Shown here in pieces: positions 47,936 to 55,826 of a DNA stretch of 64,000 bases (positions are counted from its first letter, which is position 1; the number at the start of each line of letters is the position of its first letter). The position numbers and the translations under genes were made by a program. The DNA is from Verrucomicrobiaceae bacterium (GTDB lineage Bacteria; Verrucomicrobiota; Verrucomicrobiia; Verrucomicrobiales; Verrucomicrobiaceae), in the NCBI GenBank assembly GCA_016795465.1, contig JAEUHK010000051.1, positions 62,001-126,000 on the forward strand, written 5' to 3'. Under the pieces are notes generated by a model. The model was not told where the DNA came from and ran no database searches. It saw only the letters and a program-made list of their open reading frames with translations.

Positions 47936-49312
47936 ATGGCTAAGCTAGTAATCATAGACGACGAAGCCGCGATCCTGGAACTGATGACCAAGCTCTGCAA
48001 AGCCGCCGGTCACCAAGTCTTCGGCTGCACCACTGGCATCGACGGCATCGCCGCCATCCGCGCCAACCAGCCCGAGCTGGTCATCGTGGACCTCCGCATC
48101 GGTGATGTGAACGGCCTCGACCTCGTCAGCATGTGCCGGGACCAGTTCCCGAACACGGCCGTCATCATGGTCACCGGCCACGGCAGCGTCGAAACGGCCG
48201 TTGAGGCCATGCGCCTCGGTGCTTTCGATTACCTCACGAAGCCCTTCGACCTCGGCGACCTCATCAAGACGGTCAACCAGGCCCTCCAACGCAATGGCCA
48301 GCCCGCCGGAGCTGCCGCGCCTTCGCTCCCCTCCGCCTCCTCGCCCAGCCTGCTGCGCCATGTTTCCAGCTCCTCAAAACTGATCGGCCACAGCGAGGCC
48401 ATCCAGCGCATTTTCGACATCGTGCGTCGCGTCGCCAACAACGACAGCCCCGTTTTGCTCGAAGGCGAGTTCGGCACCGGCAAGCACATGGTCGCCCGCG
48501 CCCTCCACGAAGCCAGCCGCCGCAGCAAATCCCACTTCAAGGAGTTGCAATGCGCCGCCATGCCCGAGGACGCCCTCGAAACCGAGCTCTTCGGCCCGAA
48601 TTCCATCTTCCAACGTGTCGCTGGCGGCACCGTGCACCTCGCCGAGGTCAACCAGCTCCCCGCCCGCATCCAGGCCCAGCTCAACAGCTTCATCGACGAC
48701 ACCCAGTCCCGCAAAGGCTGGTCCGGCAGCAGCAGTTCGGCCGTCGATTACCGCCTCGTCGTCTCCTCCACCGCCTCCCTCGATGACTCGGTGAAGTCCG
48801 GCAAATTCCGCGAAGACCTCTACTACAAGCTCTCCGTCGTCCCGCTGAAGATCCCGCCGCTCCGTGAGCGCCGCGAGGACATCAAGCCCCTCGTCGATCA
48901 CATCCTCAAAGACCTCGCCGAGCGCACCGAGACCCGCCCCAAGACCATCGATCAAAACGCCATCGACTTCCTCGAGAAGTACAACTGGCCCGGCAACGTC
49001 TCCGAACTCCGCAACGCCATCGAGCGTGCCTGCGCCTTCGCCGAGGGCGACCGCGTCCGCCCTGCCGACCTCCCCGCCAAGGTCACCCAGCAGATCGAGG
49101 TACCCACGCCCTCCGCCAGCGAAGGCATGACCAAGCTGCCCATCGGCACCAAACTCGACGACTTCATCAAGGCGCAGGAACGCGTCTTCATTCAGGAGAC
49201 CCTCAAATACAACAACGGCTCCCGCGAAAAGACCGCCAGCATGCTCGGCGTCTCCATCGCCACCCTCTATCGCAAAATGGGCCTCAACGTCGAGCGCAAG
49301 ACCACGATGTGA
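47936..49312 (+). CDS. NtrC-family response regulator with degenerate AAA+ domain
   Basis: 458 residues from ATG 47936. Receiver domain: VIIDDEAAILELM, phospho-acceptor Asp52 in LVIVDLRIGDVNG and VTGHGSVETAVEAM. The central AAA+ domain keeps a Walker A-like GEFGTGKHM (near 177), arginine-finger region FREDLYYKLSVVPLKIPPLR and sensor WPGNVSELRNAIERA. But the GAFTGA loop is deleted: ELFG is followed after only nine residues by GGTVHLAEV, where the Walker B Asp is Ala (residue 236). A Fis-type HTH ends the protein (YNNGSREKTASMLGVSIATL). It probably binds DNA without driving sigma-54 open-complex formation. Its 3' end carries the first copy of a short repeat flanking the next gene. Confidence 0.9.
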   Translation: MAKLVIIDDEAAILELMTKLCKAAGHQVFGCTTGIDGIAAIRANQPELVIVDLRIGDVNGLDLVSMCRDQFPNTAVIMVTGHGSVETAVEAMRLGAFDYLTKPFDLGDLIKTVNQALQRNGQPAGAAAPSLPSASSPSLLRHVSSSSKLIGHSEAIQRIFDIVRRVANNDSPVLLEGEFGTGKHMVARALHEASRRSKSHFKELQCAAMPEDALETELFGPNSIFQRVAGGTVHLAEVNQLPARIQAQLNSFIDDTQSRKGWSGSSSSAVDYRLVVSSTASLDDSVKSGKFREDLYYKLSVVPLKIPPLRERREDIKPLVDHILKDLAERTETRPKTIDQNAIDFLEKYNWPGNVSELRNAIERACAFAEGDRVRPADLPAKVTQQIEVPTPSASEGMTKLPIGTKLDDFIKAQERVFIQETLKYNNGSREKTASMLGVSIATLYRKMGLNVERKTTM

Positions 49313-50028
49313 GAGCCTGGGCCAGGGCAAAAAGCTATGCGTTACCTGCAGCCATGAAAGTTTATAAACTGAAACACAGCCGAGGATTGGGGAGCATTTA
49401 CGCTACGCCCAATAATGAGCGGTTTGTGAGCGAGTTTCTCACGAAGCTGCCCGAGATTCCGGCGGAGTTCAAAATCTCTCCATTTCAGCTGGCCGACCCC
49501 ACCCAGCCCAGTGCAGATTTTTATCGCATCGACAATAGTGTCTTGGTGTTTTCCAAAAACGTTTACATGGGCCTTCTGGGGCAGTCTTTGACCTATGCAG
49601 GCAACATTCACGTCACCACACTCAACGACACAGGGGAAGAGGTGTTCCTATTGAATGTGACAGCCGTTTACAACTGCCTCGATAAATCCCGCACCGGCTT
49701 TCGATCCTCCCGTGGTGAAGAGAAAGGGGTAGATCATCGCATGGGGGTTCTCACGCCCGCGTTTTTCTCCGGATTGATTGGCGATTCCTCCCTGTTCCGG
49801 GTCCCCCAGCAATTGCGATCGACGATCTATGTGGCAAGCAGGGGGCATGGCTCTTCAGACGATTTTTACTTCATGTACCAGCAATCGGGATTGAAGGGAC
49901 TCGAGTTTGAAGAAGTCTGGGATTCTGCTCGGGACGAACCGGGGGCATAAGGGGTCGGCAACAGCATGGTCGTCGGTCTTACCTCGTCGCACGCCAAAGC
50001 GGTGAAGATCGAAAGACCACAATGTGAG
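49298..50028. other. Low-GC segment bounded by a 16-base near-identical direct repeat (possible insertion)
   Basis: AAGACCACGATGTGAG at 49298-49313 (including the stop codon of the regulator gene) and AAGACCACAATGTGAG at 50013-50028 differ at one base. Between them lies one gene with visibly lower GC than all neighbours. This is the pattern of an insertion that duplicated the 3' end of the upstream gene, as integrating elements often do. No integrase is present. Confidence 0.5.
49354..49950 (+). CDS. Hypothetical protein, possible Imm11-like immunity protein
   Basis: 198 residues from ATG 49354 (MKVYKLKHSRGLGSIYATPN). I do not firmly recognise the family, but the overall pattern and the ending (FYFMYQQSGLKGLEFEEVWD) resemble Imm11/DUF1629-type immunity proteins of polymorphic toxin systems. 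No signal peptide or membrane segment. Base composition is distinctly lower in GC than the neighbours, and the gene lies inside a segment flanked by a short direct repeat, both signs of horizontal transfer. No toxin gene is adjacent; if the Imm11 assignment is right, it is an orphan immunity gene. Confidence 0.65.
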   Translation: MKVYKLKHSRGLGSIYATPNNERFVSEFLTKLPEIPAEFKISPFQLADPTQPSADFYRIDNSVLVFSKNVYMGLLGQSLTYAGNIHVTTLNDTGEEVFLLNVTAVYNCLDKSRTGFRSSRGEEKGVDHRMGVLTPAFFSGLIGDSSLFRVPQQLRSTIYVASRGHGSSDDFYFMYQQSGLKGLEFEEVWDSARDEPGA

Positions 50029-50156
50029 CCCGCACGGCGGGTGCCTCATTCGAGCTTGAACTTCGACATCAGGCAGGAAATGCATGCGGAGCGCTGCGAA
50101 TGCCGCTTGGGCCTTGCCCGGGAGCCATCAGGCAGTGATTCCCGCCCATTCTTATC

Positions 50157-51026
50157 ATGGCCTTTTTCCCATCCGCCCGGCTTGCTCGTGGCCTTTCTTT
50201 GCTTGTCGGCATCCTTTCCGGACCGAGCCTCCTCGCTGCCACGATTGCTCACTATCGCTTTGAAACCGGCCCGAACAATGCCGCCGTCTCAAGCATCGTG
50301 GACAGCGGGCCAAACGGACTGCATGGCACCGTCGCAGGCTCGCTCACCTATGGCTCGTCCGCCGGGGGCACCACCGGTCTTTACTCGCTGAATGCCGTGG
50401 GGGATTCGAACTTCGGTCGCGTGGCGAACAGCACCCTGCTCAATCCCACCGGTGATTTCACCGTGGAGGCCTTTTTCAAAGGGGACCTGCCCTACAATGG
50501 CTTTGGCACTGAAAACGGCCATGCGATGATCGCGGTGAAGCGCTGGACCAGCACGCCGATGGGTTACATGAGCACCTGGGAACTGGCTGTAAACCTCTCC
50601 ACCGGGCGTCCCGTCGCGGCCGTCAGCTTCGGCGGCGGCAACGGCCAGGGTCTCACCGGCCTCGCCAGCGTCCTCGACGGGGCCTGGCATCATATCGCGC
50701 TCGTTTATGACAAAGACGCCTCCGGCAACATCGACGCCATGAGCCTCTATCTCGATGGAGTCCTGCAAGCCCAGTCCAGCTATGCCATGCCCACGCTCGC
50801 CACGGGCAATCAGAACCTCTACATCGGCGCCGGGAACTTTTTCGGTGAATCGCCCGGCAGCAGCTTCCGCTCGAATTTTGACGGTTGGATCGACGAATTG
50901 CGCATCAGTGACACGGCACTCAGCGCCGCCCAGTTCCTTCAGATCCCGGAGCCCACGCACACGAGTTTCGTGATGCTTGGACTGATCGCCATTTTTCACT
51001 CGCGTCGCCGCTGGTTCGCCACGTAG
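50157..51026 (+). CDS. LamG-domain secreted protein with degenerate PEP-CTERM-like C-terminus
   Basis: 289 residues. Signal peptide (ARGLSLLVGILSGPSLLA), then a single concanavalin-like LamG domain: AHYRFETGPNNAAVSSIVDS, DFTVEAFFKGDLPYNG, DGAWHHIALVYDKDASGNID and FDGWIDELRISDTALSAAQF. The C-terminus (IPEPTHTSFVMLGLIAIFHS, then RRRW) is a PEP-CTERM-like sorting signal: PEP motif, short hydrophobic stretch, basic end. It is probably a surface or matrix protein, like the PEP-CTERM protein at 46544. No operon partner is obvious. Confidence 0.85.
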   Translation: MAFFPSARLARGLSLLVGILSGPSLLAATIAHYRFETGPNNAAVSSIVDSGPNGLHGTVAGSLTYGSSAGGTTGLYSLNAVGDSNFGRVANSTLLNPTGDFTVEAFFKGDLPYNGFGTENGHAMIAVKRWTSTPMGYMSTWELAVNLSTGRPVAAVSFGGGNGQGLTGLASVLDGAWHHIALVYDKDASGNIDAMSLYLDGVLQAQSSYAMPTLATGNQNLYIGAGNFFGESPGSSFRSNFDGWIDELRISDTALSAAQFLQIPEPTHTSFVMLGLIAIFHSRRRWFAT

Positions 51027-51081
51027 CTGCATCAGCTCGGCAAGACTTGAAACTTGCATCTTCCCCCGCCCGTTCCAACTC

Positions 51082-51438
51082 GTGACGCTGCCCCCAACCC
51101 CACGAACACGAGTGCCTGATACCCCCACGATTCTCTACTGCCGTTGCGCCTATGCCCAGGTCGTGCCCACGGGCGTGAAAAACGAAGTTCTCGGCAAGCT
51201 CTGCGAATCCGCTGCCAGCTTTGAGACCGTCGCCGACCTCTGCGAAATGGCCGCGCATCGCGATCCACGCCTCCAGGCCATCGCAAGCTGTCAAAACCTC
51301 CGCATCGCCGCCTGCTACCCCCGCGCCGTCCGAGGCCTCTTTCAGCAAGCCGGCTCTCCTTTGCCCGAAAACGCCGAGATCCTCAACATGCGCACCCAGA
51401 CCGCCACCGAGATCACCGAGGCTTTGCTGAAATCATAA
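51082..51438 (+). CDS. Small Cys-rich protein paired with the ferredoxin
   Basis: 118 residues; family not recognised. It has conserved-looking Cys in YCRCAYAQVVPTGVK, KLCESAASFETVADLCEMAA and SCQNLRIAACYPRAVRGLF, spaced as if binding metal or a cluster or forming redox disulfides. No signal peptide. The start is a GTG at 51082. The last codons and stop lie in a heptamer island that also supplies the start of the ferredoxin gene 22 bases on, so the two are surely one operon. The remote similarity of the Cys pattern to HdrA-like domains is only a hint. Confidence 0.72.
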   Translation: MTLPPTPRTRVPDTPTILYCRCAYAQVVPTGVKNEVLGKLCESAASFETVADLCEMAAHRDPRLQAIASCQNLRIAACYPRAVRGLFQQAGSPLPENAEILNMRTQTATEITEALLKS

Positions 51439-51464
51439 ATCACAAATCATAAGTCATAAATGAT
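51430..51464. repeat. Heptamer-word island containing the stop codon of one gene and the start codon of the next
   Basis: Five 7-base words in perfect register: AAATCAT, AAATCAC, then AAATCAT, AAGTCAT, and AAATGAT. The TAA stop (51436-51438) spans words one and two; the ATG (51460) of the ferredoxin gene is inside word five. Confidence 0.88.
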
Positions 51465-52305
51465 CACGCACACCCATCGTCCGCTCCGCGTCATCCTTTA
51501 CGAAGGCACCGGCAGCATCGCCCTCCCGGCCGAAGCCCGCGCCAAGGTCATGATGGCCTTGCTCGACAAAGGCTACGCCGTCACCCGCAGCGGCCAGGGA
51601 GCCAGCGCCGTGCCGCACGATGATCGCAGCCTGCTCGTGCTCGGTGCCTTTGAAGGCAAGGCCCCCGCTCTCGAAGACGTCACCGGCCAGATCGCCATCG
51701 ACACACGGGACATCACCGGCCTCGAACCCGACGCCATCGTTTCCCTCGTCGAAAAGACCCGCGGCGACAAACCGATGAACGAACCCGGCAAATGGAAGCC
51801 CTGGTTCCCCGTCATCGACTACACCCGCTGCACGAACTGCATGCAGTGCCTCAGCTTCTGCCTCTTCGACGTGTATGGCGTCAGCGAGGACAACAAGATC
51901 CAGGTCCAGAACAACGACAACTGCAAGACCAACTGCCCCGCCTGCTCCCGCGTGTGTCCGGAGGTCGCCATCATGTTCCCGAAGTATCAGGGTGGCCCCA
52001 TCAACGGCGATGAAGTGAACGAAAACGAGGCCAAGCGCGAAAAAATCAAGGTGGACATCTCCTCGCTGCTCGGCGGCGACATCTATTCCACGCTCAAAGA
52101 TCGCAGCGCCGCCTTCAAATCCCGCTTCAGCAAGGAACGCAGCGCCGACAAGGCCCTCGACGAGCGCAAAAAATGCCTCACCAAGCTCGTCGGCGACGGC
52201 TTCATCCCCGCCGATGTCCTCGCCAGCCTCCCCAGCACCGACGAGATCCTCAAAAAAGCCGAAGCCGCCAAGGCGAAGGCTGCAGCAGCACTCGCCGCGC
52301 AGTAA
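51460..52305 (+). CDS. Ferredoxin-type protein with two 4Fe-4S clusters
   Basis: 281 residues. The N-terminal 110 residues form an alpha/beta domain of unknown role (LLDKGYAVTRSGQGASAVPH). The cluster domain follows: CTNCMQCLSFCLFDVYG, then CKTNCPACSRVCPEVAIMF, i.e. two CxxC-type sets with the final C-P. A charged, Lys/Ala-rich tail (LKKAEAAKAKAAAALAAQ) ends it. It probably transfers electrons within a cytoplasmic redox enzyme set with the Cys-rich protein upstream. No oxidoreductase gene adjoins, so the partner is unknown. The start codon is repeat-derived. Confidence 0.85.
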   Translation: MITHTHRPLRVILYEGTGSIALPAEARAKVMMALLDKGYAVTRSGQGASAVPHDDRSLLVLGAFEGKAPALEDVTGQIAIDTRDITGLEPDAIVSLVEKTRGDKPMNEPGKWKPWFPVIDYTRCTNCMQCLSFCLFDVYGVSEDNKIQVQNNDNCKTNCPACSRVCPEVAIMFPKYQGGPINGDEVNENEAKREKIKVDISSLLGGDIYSTLKDRSAAFKSRFSKERSADKALDERKKCLTKLVGDGFIPADVLASLPSTDEILKKAEAAKAKAAAALAAQ

Positions 52306-52314
52306 CAAATCGGT

Positions 52315-52391
52315 GTTTCAAGTTCCAGGGTCCACGTTTCAAGAAACCTGGCTTCCCAACTTGGAACCTGAAACTTGAAACCTGAAACTCC
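52315..52391. repeat. Eleven-word heptamer island with foldback symmetry upstream of the ABC permease gene
   Basis: Eleven in-register 7-base words. Left: GTTTCAA, GTTCCAG, GGTCCAC. Right: GAACCTG, AAACTTG, AAACCTG. Reverse complement of the right half reproduces GTTTCAA/GTTTCAG-type words, so it folds into an imperfect hairpin. It fills the gap between the ferredoxin stop and the permease start. Confidence 0.88.
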
Positions 52392-52396
52392 GCTCC

Positions 52397-53173
52397 TTGA
52401 ACCGCTCCCAACAATGCTGGCTGGCGCTCGCGGTGATCACCGCGGCCTATGTCATCTTCTGGCTGCTGCTACTCGGAGCCACCGCCACCTACGCCAAGCC
52501 GGATTCATGGCTTCGCGTGCTCGCCTCCACGGAGATCCGGCATGCCACCTGGCTCAGCCTGATTTCATGCACGGCCGCCGCCGGCTTCGCGCTGCTGCTC
52601 GCCGTGCCCGTGGGCTACTTCATGTCCCGCAAAAGCTTCCCCGGCAAAACCTGGCTCGATGCCGCACTCGACATCCCGATCATCCTGCCGCCGCTCGTCG
52701 TCGGCCTTTGCCTGCTCATCTTCTTCCAAACCTTCGCGGGCAAGCTCATCGAAAAAGCCATCCCCTTCACCTACACCGTCGCCGGCGTGGTCCTGGCGCA
52801 GTTCGTCGTCGCCGCCTCCTTCGCCATTCGCACCATGCGTGGCACCTTCGACCACCTTTCTGCCCGACCCGAGGAAGTGGCGCTCACACTCGGCTGCACG
52901 CGATTTCAGGCCCTGTGGCATGTCGCCCTGCCCGCGGCACGTCGTGGCATGGTCGCCGCGTTTTGCATCGCTTGGGCACGCAGTTTGGGCGAGTTCGGCC
53001 CCATCCTCGTCTTCGCCGGTGCCACTCGCATGAAGACCGAAGTCCTCCCGACCACTGTCTGGCTCGAACTCAGCGTCGGCAATCTCGAAGCCGCTGTCTC
53101 CGTGAGTCTGCTCATGGTCCTCATGGCCATCCTCGTCCTCGTCATCGTCCGCCGCACCGGGGAAAAAGTATGA
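52397..53173 (+). CDS. modB: Molybdate-type ABC transporter permease
   Basis: 258-residue inner-membrane permease with about five to six membrane segments. The EAA loop that contacts the ATPase is EEVALTLGCTRFQALWHVAL, then PAARRGMVAAF and WARSLGEFGPIL, as in ModB/CysT/TupB-type permeases. It starts at TTG 52397, six bases after a heptamer island, with no obvious ribosome binding site. It overlaps the ATPase gene by ATGA. Molybdate is the best guess; tungstate or sulfate cannot be excluded. The periplasmic binding protein gene is missing on both sides. Confidence 0.85.
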   Translation: MNRSQQCWLALAVITAAYVIFWLLLLGATATYAKPDSWLRVLASTEIRHATWLSLISCTAAAGFALLLAVPVGYFMSRKSFPGKTWLDAALDIPIILPPLVVGLCLLIFFQTFAGKLIEKAIPFTYTVAGVVLAQFVVAASFAIRTMRGTFDHLSARPEEVALTLGCTRFQALWHVALPAARRGMVAAFCIAWARSLGEFGPILVFAGATRMKTEVLPTTVWLELSVGNLEAAVSVSLLMVLMAILVLVIVRRTGEKV

Positions 53174-53802
53174 TCCAGCTCGAAAACATCACCTGGAGCA
53201 CCGGCGCACGCGTCATCCTCGACGACGTGACGCTCACCATCCCCTCCGATACCTACGCCGTGCTGATGGGCAGCACCGGCTGCGGCAAAACCACCCTCCT
53301 CGAAGTCCTCTGCGGCCTCCGCCAGCCTCAACAAGGCCGCGTCCTCATCGACGGGCGCGATGTCACCACCCTCGAACCACGCGAGCGAGGCATCGGCTAC
53401 GTCCCGCAAGACCTTGCCCTCTTTCCCGCCTTGAAGGTCTTCGATCAAATCGCCTTCGCCTTGAAGCTCCGCGGCCTGCCCGCCGAGTCCCGCGTCCGCG
53501 AACTCGCCGACGAACTCGCCATCACCCACCTCCTCGACCGCCAGCCCGAGGCCCTCTCCGGCGGTGAAAAGCAACGCGTCGCCATCGCAAGAGCCCTCGC
53601 CGCGAGTCCGCGACTCCTCCTGCTCGACGAACCCCTCTCCGCCCTCGACGAAGCCATGCGCGGCGAAGCCGCCACCATGCTCAAACGCATCCAGCAGCAG
53701 CATCACCTCACCGTCCTGCACGTCACGCACTCGCAGGCAGAGGCCGCGCAGCTTGCTGATCTGCGCTTGAGCTTCGCGAATGGGCGCGTGACAGGAGCTT
53801 AA
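53170..53802 (+). CDS. modC: Molybdate-type ABC transporter ATP-binding protein
   Basis: 210 residues starting at ATG 53170, overlapping the permease stop. Walker A is GSTGCGKTT, Q-loop YVPQDLALFPALKV, signature LSGGEKQRVAIARALA, Walker B LLLLDEPLSALDE and switch His in LHVTHSQAEAAQ. It lacks the C-terminal MOP/TOBE regulatory domain of classical ModC, so it is shorter than the usual 350. The plus-strand frame is open further upstream to 52375, but that is a shadow of the permease. Its stop overlaps that of the convergent PhoD-like gene. Confidence 0.87.
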   Translation: MIQLENITWSTGARVILDDVTLTIPSDTYAVLMGSTGCGKTTLLEVLCGLRQPQQGRVLIDGRDVTTLEPRERGIGYVPQDLALFPALKVFDQIAFALKLRGLPAESRVRELADELAITHLLDRQPEALSGGEKQRVAIARALAASPRLLLLDEPLSALDEAMRGEAATMLKRIQQQHHLTVLHVTHSQAEAAQLADLRLSFANGRVTGA

Positions 53803-55730
53803 ACCTCCACGCCCCTAGCGATAACCGAGTCCGGCTTTTCGCTGCCCATCTTGATCGTGTATTTGCCTGGCGCATAAACGCGCGGTTTGAAGCTCGGGCC
53901 TTGCGTGCGCACGGTGTAGAGAATCTCGCCCGTGGCCTCGGCAATGACCTGCACGACGGCATTCGACACGCCTTCGAAATTCTGCTGCGGCAGATACGCG
54001 TGGACCTTGCGGCCATCGTTGGCGTCTTGCTCGATGGTGATGGGCCAGCCGGGGAACTGCGCTTTGTCGCCATCGGCGACCTTGGAGAAACGCGGCCAGC
54101 ATTCGAAGGTGATCTTGCGCGTCGTTTTGTCGAAGCGGATGAGTCCGTAGCCGTCGGCGCGTTTTTTCTCGTCTTGGATGTCCTCGGGATTCGCGTAGGC
54201 GAGCATGCTGATCGGGTTGCCGAGGCCGTCTTTGAAGTCACCGGTCCATGGCAGCGGGCTGTTCGGCACGGGATTCGGCCCTGGCTTTTCATCGAGCGGA
54301 TGCCACCAGCGGCCATAGATCGTGTTCACGAGCGCGGGGCTGGTGAAACCGTAAGGCGCGTCGCCAAATTCATCGATGCCATGCTTCACGACGACGGCGA
54401 GATGCTGATCGCCGCAAAGATGCGGAGCCCACGCACGGCGAATCTCGCGCAAGGCGCGATTTCGGCCTGCCTGCGGCCAGCCATTGCAATCGAGGTCGGC
54501 GAGCAAACGCTGATCGCGACCGCCGTGCATGTGAACCGCGCCGCAGAAGGCTGTGGCGGACAAAACACACTTCATCACCGCGCCGCGGCTATAGTCCTGG
54601 CCCCACTCGTGGAGGAATTTTTCCTGTCGTTTACCCAAAAGCTCCAAACCGGGCAAATCGATGCTTTTCGGGTCATACGATGGATCGTTGATGTGATCCG
54701 GTCGCGGCCCCATCTGCGGGATTTTGCCCGCAGGGCCGCTTTTGAACTTCCGGTCCTCCAAAATGGCAAAATCGATGCCGCCCACGAGCATGCGCGTGAA
54801 ATAGACGCCGACATCGCGGTTCACCGGCTTCGGATCGTAGCCGTCCGGCAGGTGCCAGCTCTGCTGACGCTGCACCTGGTTCACGTAAGCCACCGGATAA
54901 CGAAAACCGCCGTCCGCATCGCCGCTGATGGTCGATTGCTTGCCGTCCTCGCCCCACAGATTGCCGTGACCGACGTCGTGATCGTCAGGAATGCATACCG
55001 TCGGGCGGTCGCGGATGATGTCGCGGAATTGCAGGCCAAACTCGATCCATCCCGCAGTGTGCTCCGTGTGGCGATAGGTCTGGTCGCCGCCGAAAAACAG
55101 CACGTCCGGGTCCTGCGCTCGCAGGTTCTCGATGATCTCCGTGCGCGGACCGATGGTGCGGCTGGAATTACAGCTCATGTTCGCGATCACGATCTGATTC
55201 TTCTCCACCGGATCGCGACGGATCAGGCCTTCAAACATCGCCTTCTCACCATGGCGCACGCGGTAGGCCACGTTCTTCGAGCCATCCCAGCCCTCCACGC
55301 GGAAATGCGCATCCCAGCCCGGATAATGCACCTCGCCCTTCGCGACTTCCTTCCACTCGCCGTTTTCCTGTTTCAATTCGAGCCGCGCCACACGCTCCTC
55401 GCCCGGCTTCAGCGGAAAAAGCTGCGCGCTCATCTTCAGCACGCCGTTTTGCTGCGTGTAATACGCAAAGCACACCACTTCATCCCGCGGCACATCCATC
55501 GACGGCGGCGGCGTGGCACCACCACCACCGCCCTTGCCTTTGCCCTTCGCCTTCTTTTTCTCGTTCTGCGCGGCTGCTTGCAAACCTTTCGTCCACCACT
55601 CGCCCGTGGTCAGCGATTCGAGATTCGGAAACTCCGTGCCAAACGGCTGCGGATTGTCCGCGGCGCTCGCGGAGCCTCGAATGAAGAGAAACGGAGCGAT
55701 CTTGAGAAGGAGTCGGCGTGTGAAGGTCAT
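53799..55730 (-). CDS. PhoD-like phosphodiesterase/alkaline phosphatase D, Tat-exported
   Basis: 643 residues from ATG 55730. A twin-arginine signal (TFTRRLLLKIAPFLFIRG, ending ASAA) leads into a Lys/Gly-rich linker (KKKAKGKGKGGGGGATPPP). The metallophosphatase domain has NMSCNSSR, DPDVLFFGGDQTYRH, TVCIPDDHDVGHGNLWG and a distal HLCGDQHLAVVVKHG, supplying the Fe/Ca ligands. C-terminal beta domains follow. Compared with PhoD it is longer and carries an unusual linker. It would cleave phosphodiesters or phosphomonoesters in the periplasm. The longer open frame upstream of 55730 overlaps the divergent gene and is not coding. Confidence 0.85.
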   Translation of the reverse strand: MTFTRRLLLKIAPFLFIRGSASAADNPQPFGTEFPNLESLTTGEWWTKGLQAAAQNEKKKAKGKGKGGGGGATPPPSMDVPRDEVVCFAYYTQQNGVLKMSAQLFPLKPGEERVARLELKQENGEWKEVAKGEVHYPGWDAHFRVEGWDGSKNVAYRVRHGEKAMFEGLIRRDPVEKNQIVIANMSCNSSRTIGPRTEIIENLRAQDPDVLFFGGDQTYRHTEHTAGWIEFGLQFRDIIRDRPTVCIPDDHDVGHGNLWGEDGKQSTISGDADGGFRYPVAYVNQVQRQQSWHLPDGYDPKPVNRDVGVYFTRMLVGGIDFAILEDRKFKSGPAGKIPQMGPRPDHINDPSYDPKSIDLPGLELLGKRQEKFLHEWGQDYSRGAVMKCVLSATAFCGAVHMHGGRDQRLLADLDCNGWPQAGRNRALREIRRAWAPHLCGDQHLAVVVKHGIDEFGDAPYGFTSPALVNTIYGRWWHPLDEKPGPNPVPNSPLPWTGDFKDGLGNPISMLAYANPEDIQDEKKRADGYGLIRFDKTTRKITFECWPRFSKVADGDKAQFPGWPITIEQDANDGRKVHAYLPQQNFEGVSNAVVQVIAEATGEILYTVRTQGPSFKPRVYAPGKYTIKMGSEKPDSVIARGVEV

Positions 55731-55826
55731 GGTGGGCGGCTGCAACGACCCCGAGTCCGCGAAAATATCAGGATTGTCCATAGCGGATGCCTGCACGGTG
55801 CATCTCTGCCTGCGTAAGATGCTGCG

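Noticed and set aside
48374..49330. 318-residue minus-strand open frame opposite the regulator
   Set aside because: Antisense of the AAA+ and HTH region; composition is that of a shadow frame.
53901..55817. 638-residue plus-strand open frame opposite the PhoD-like gene
   Set aside because: Antisense shadow; the minus strand has a Tat signal and phosphatase metal motifs.
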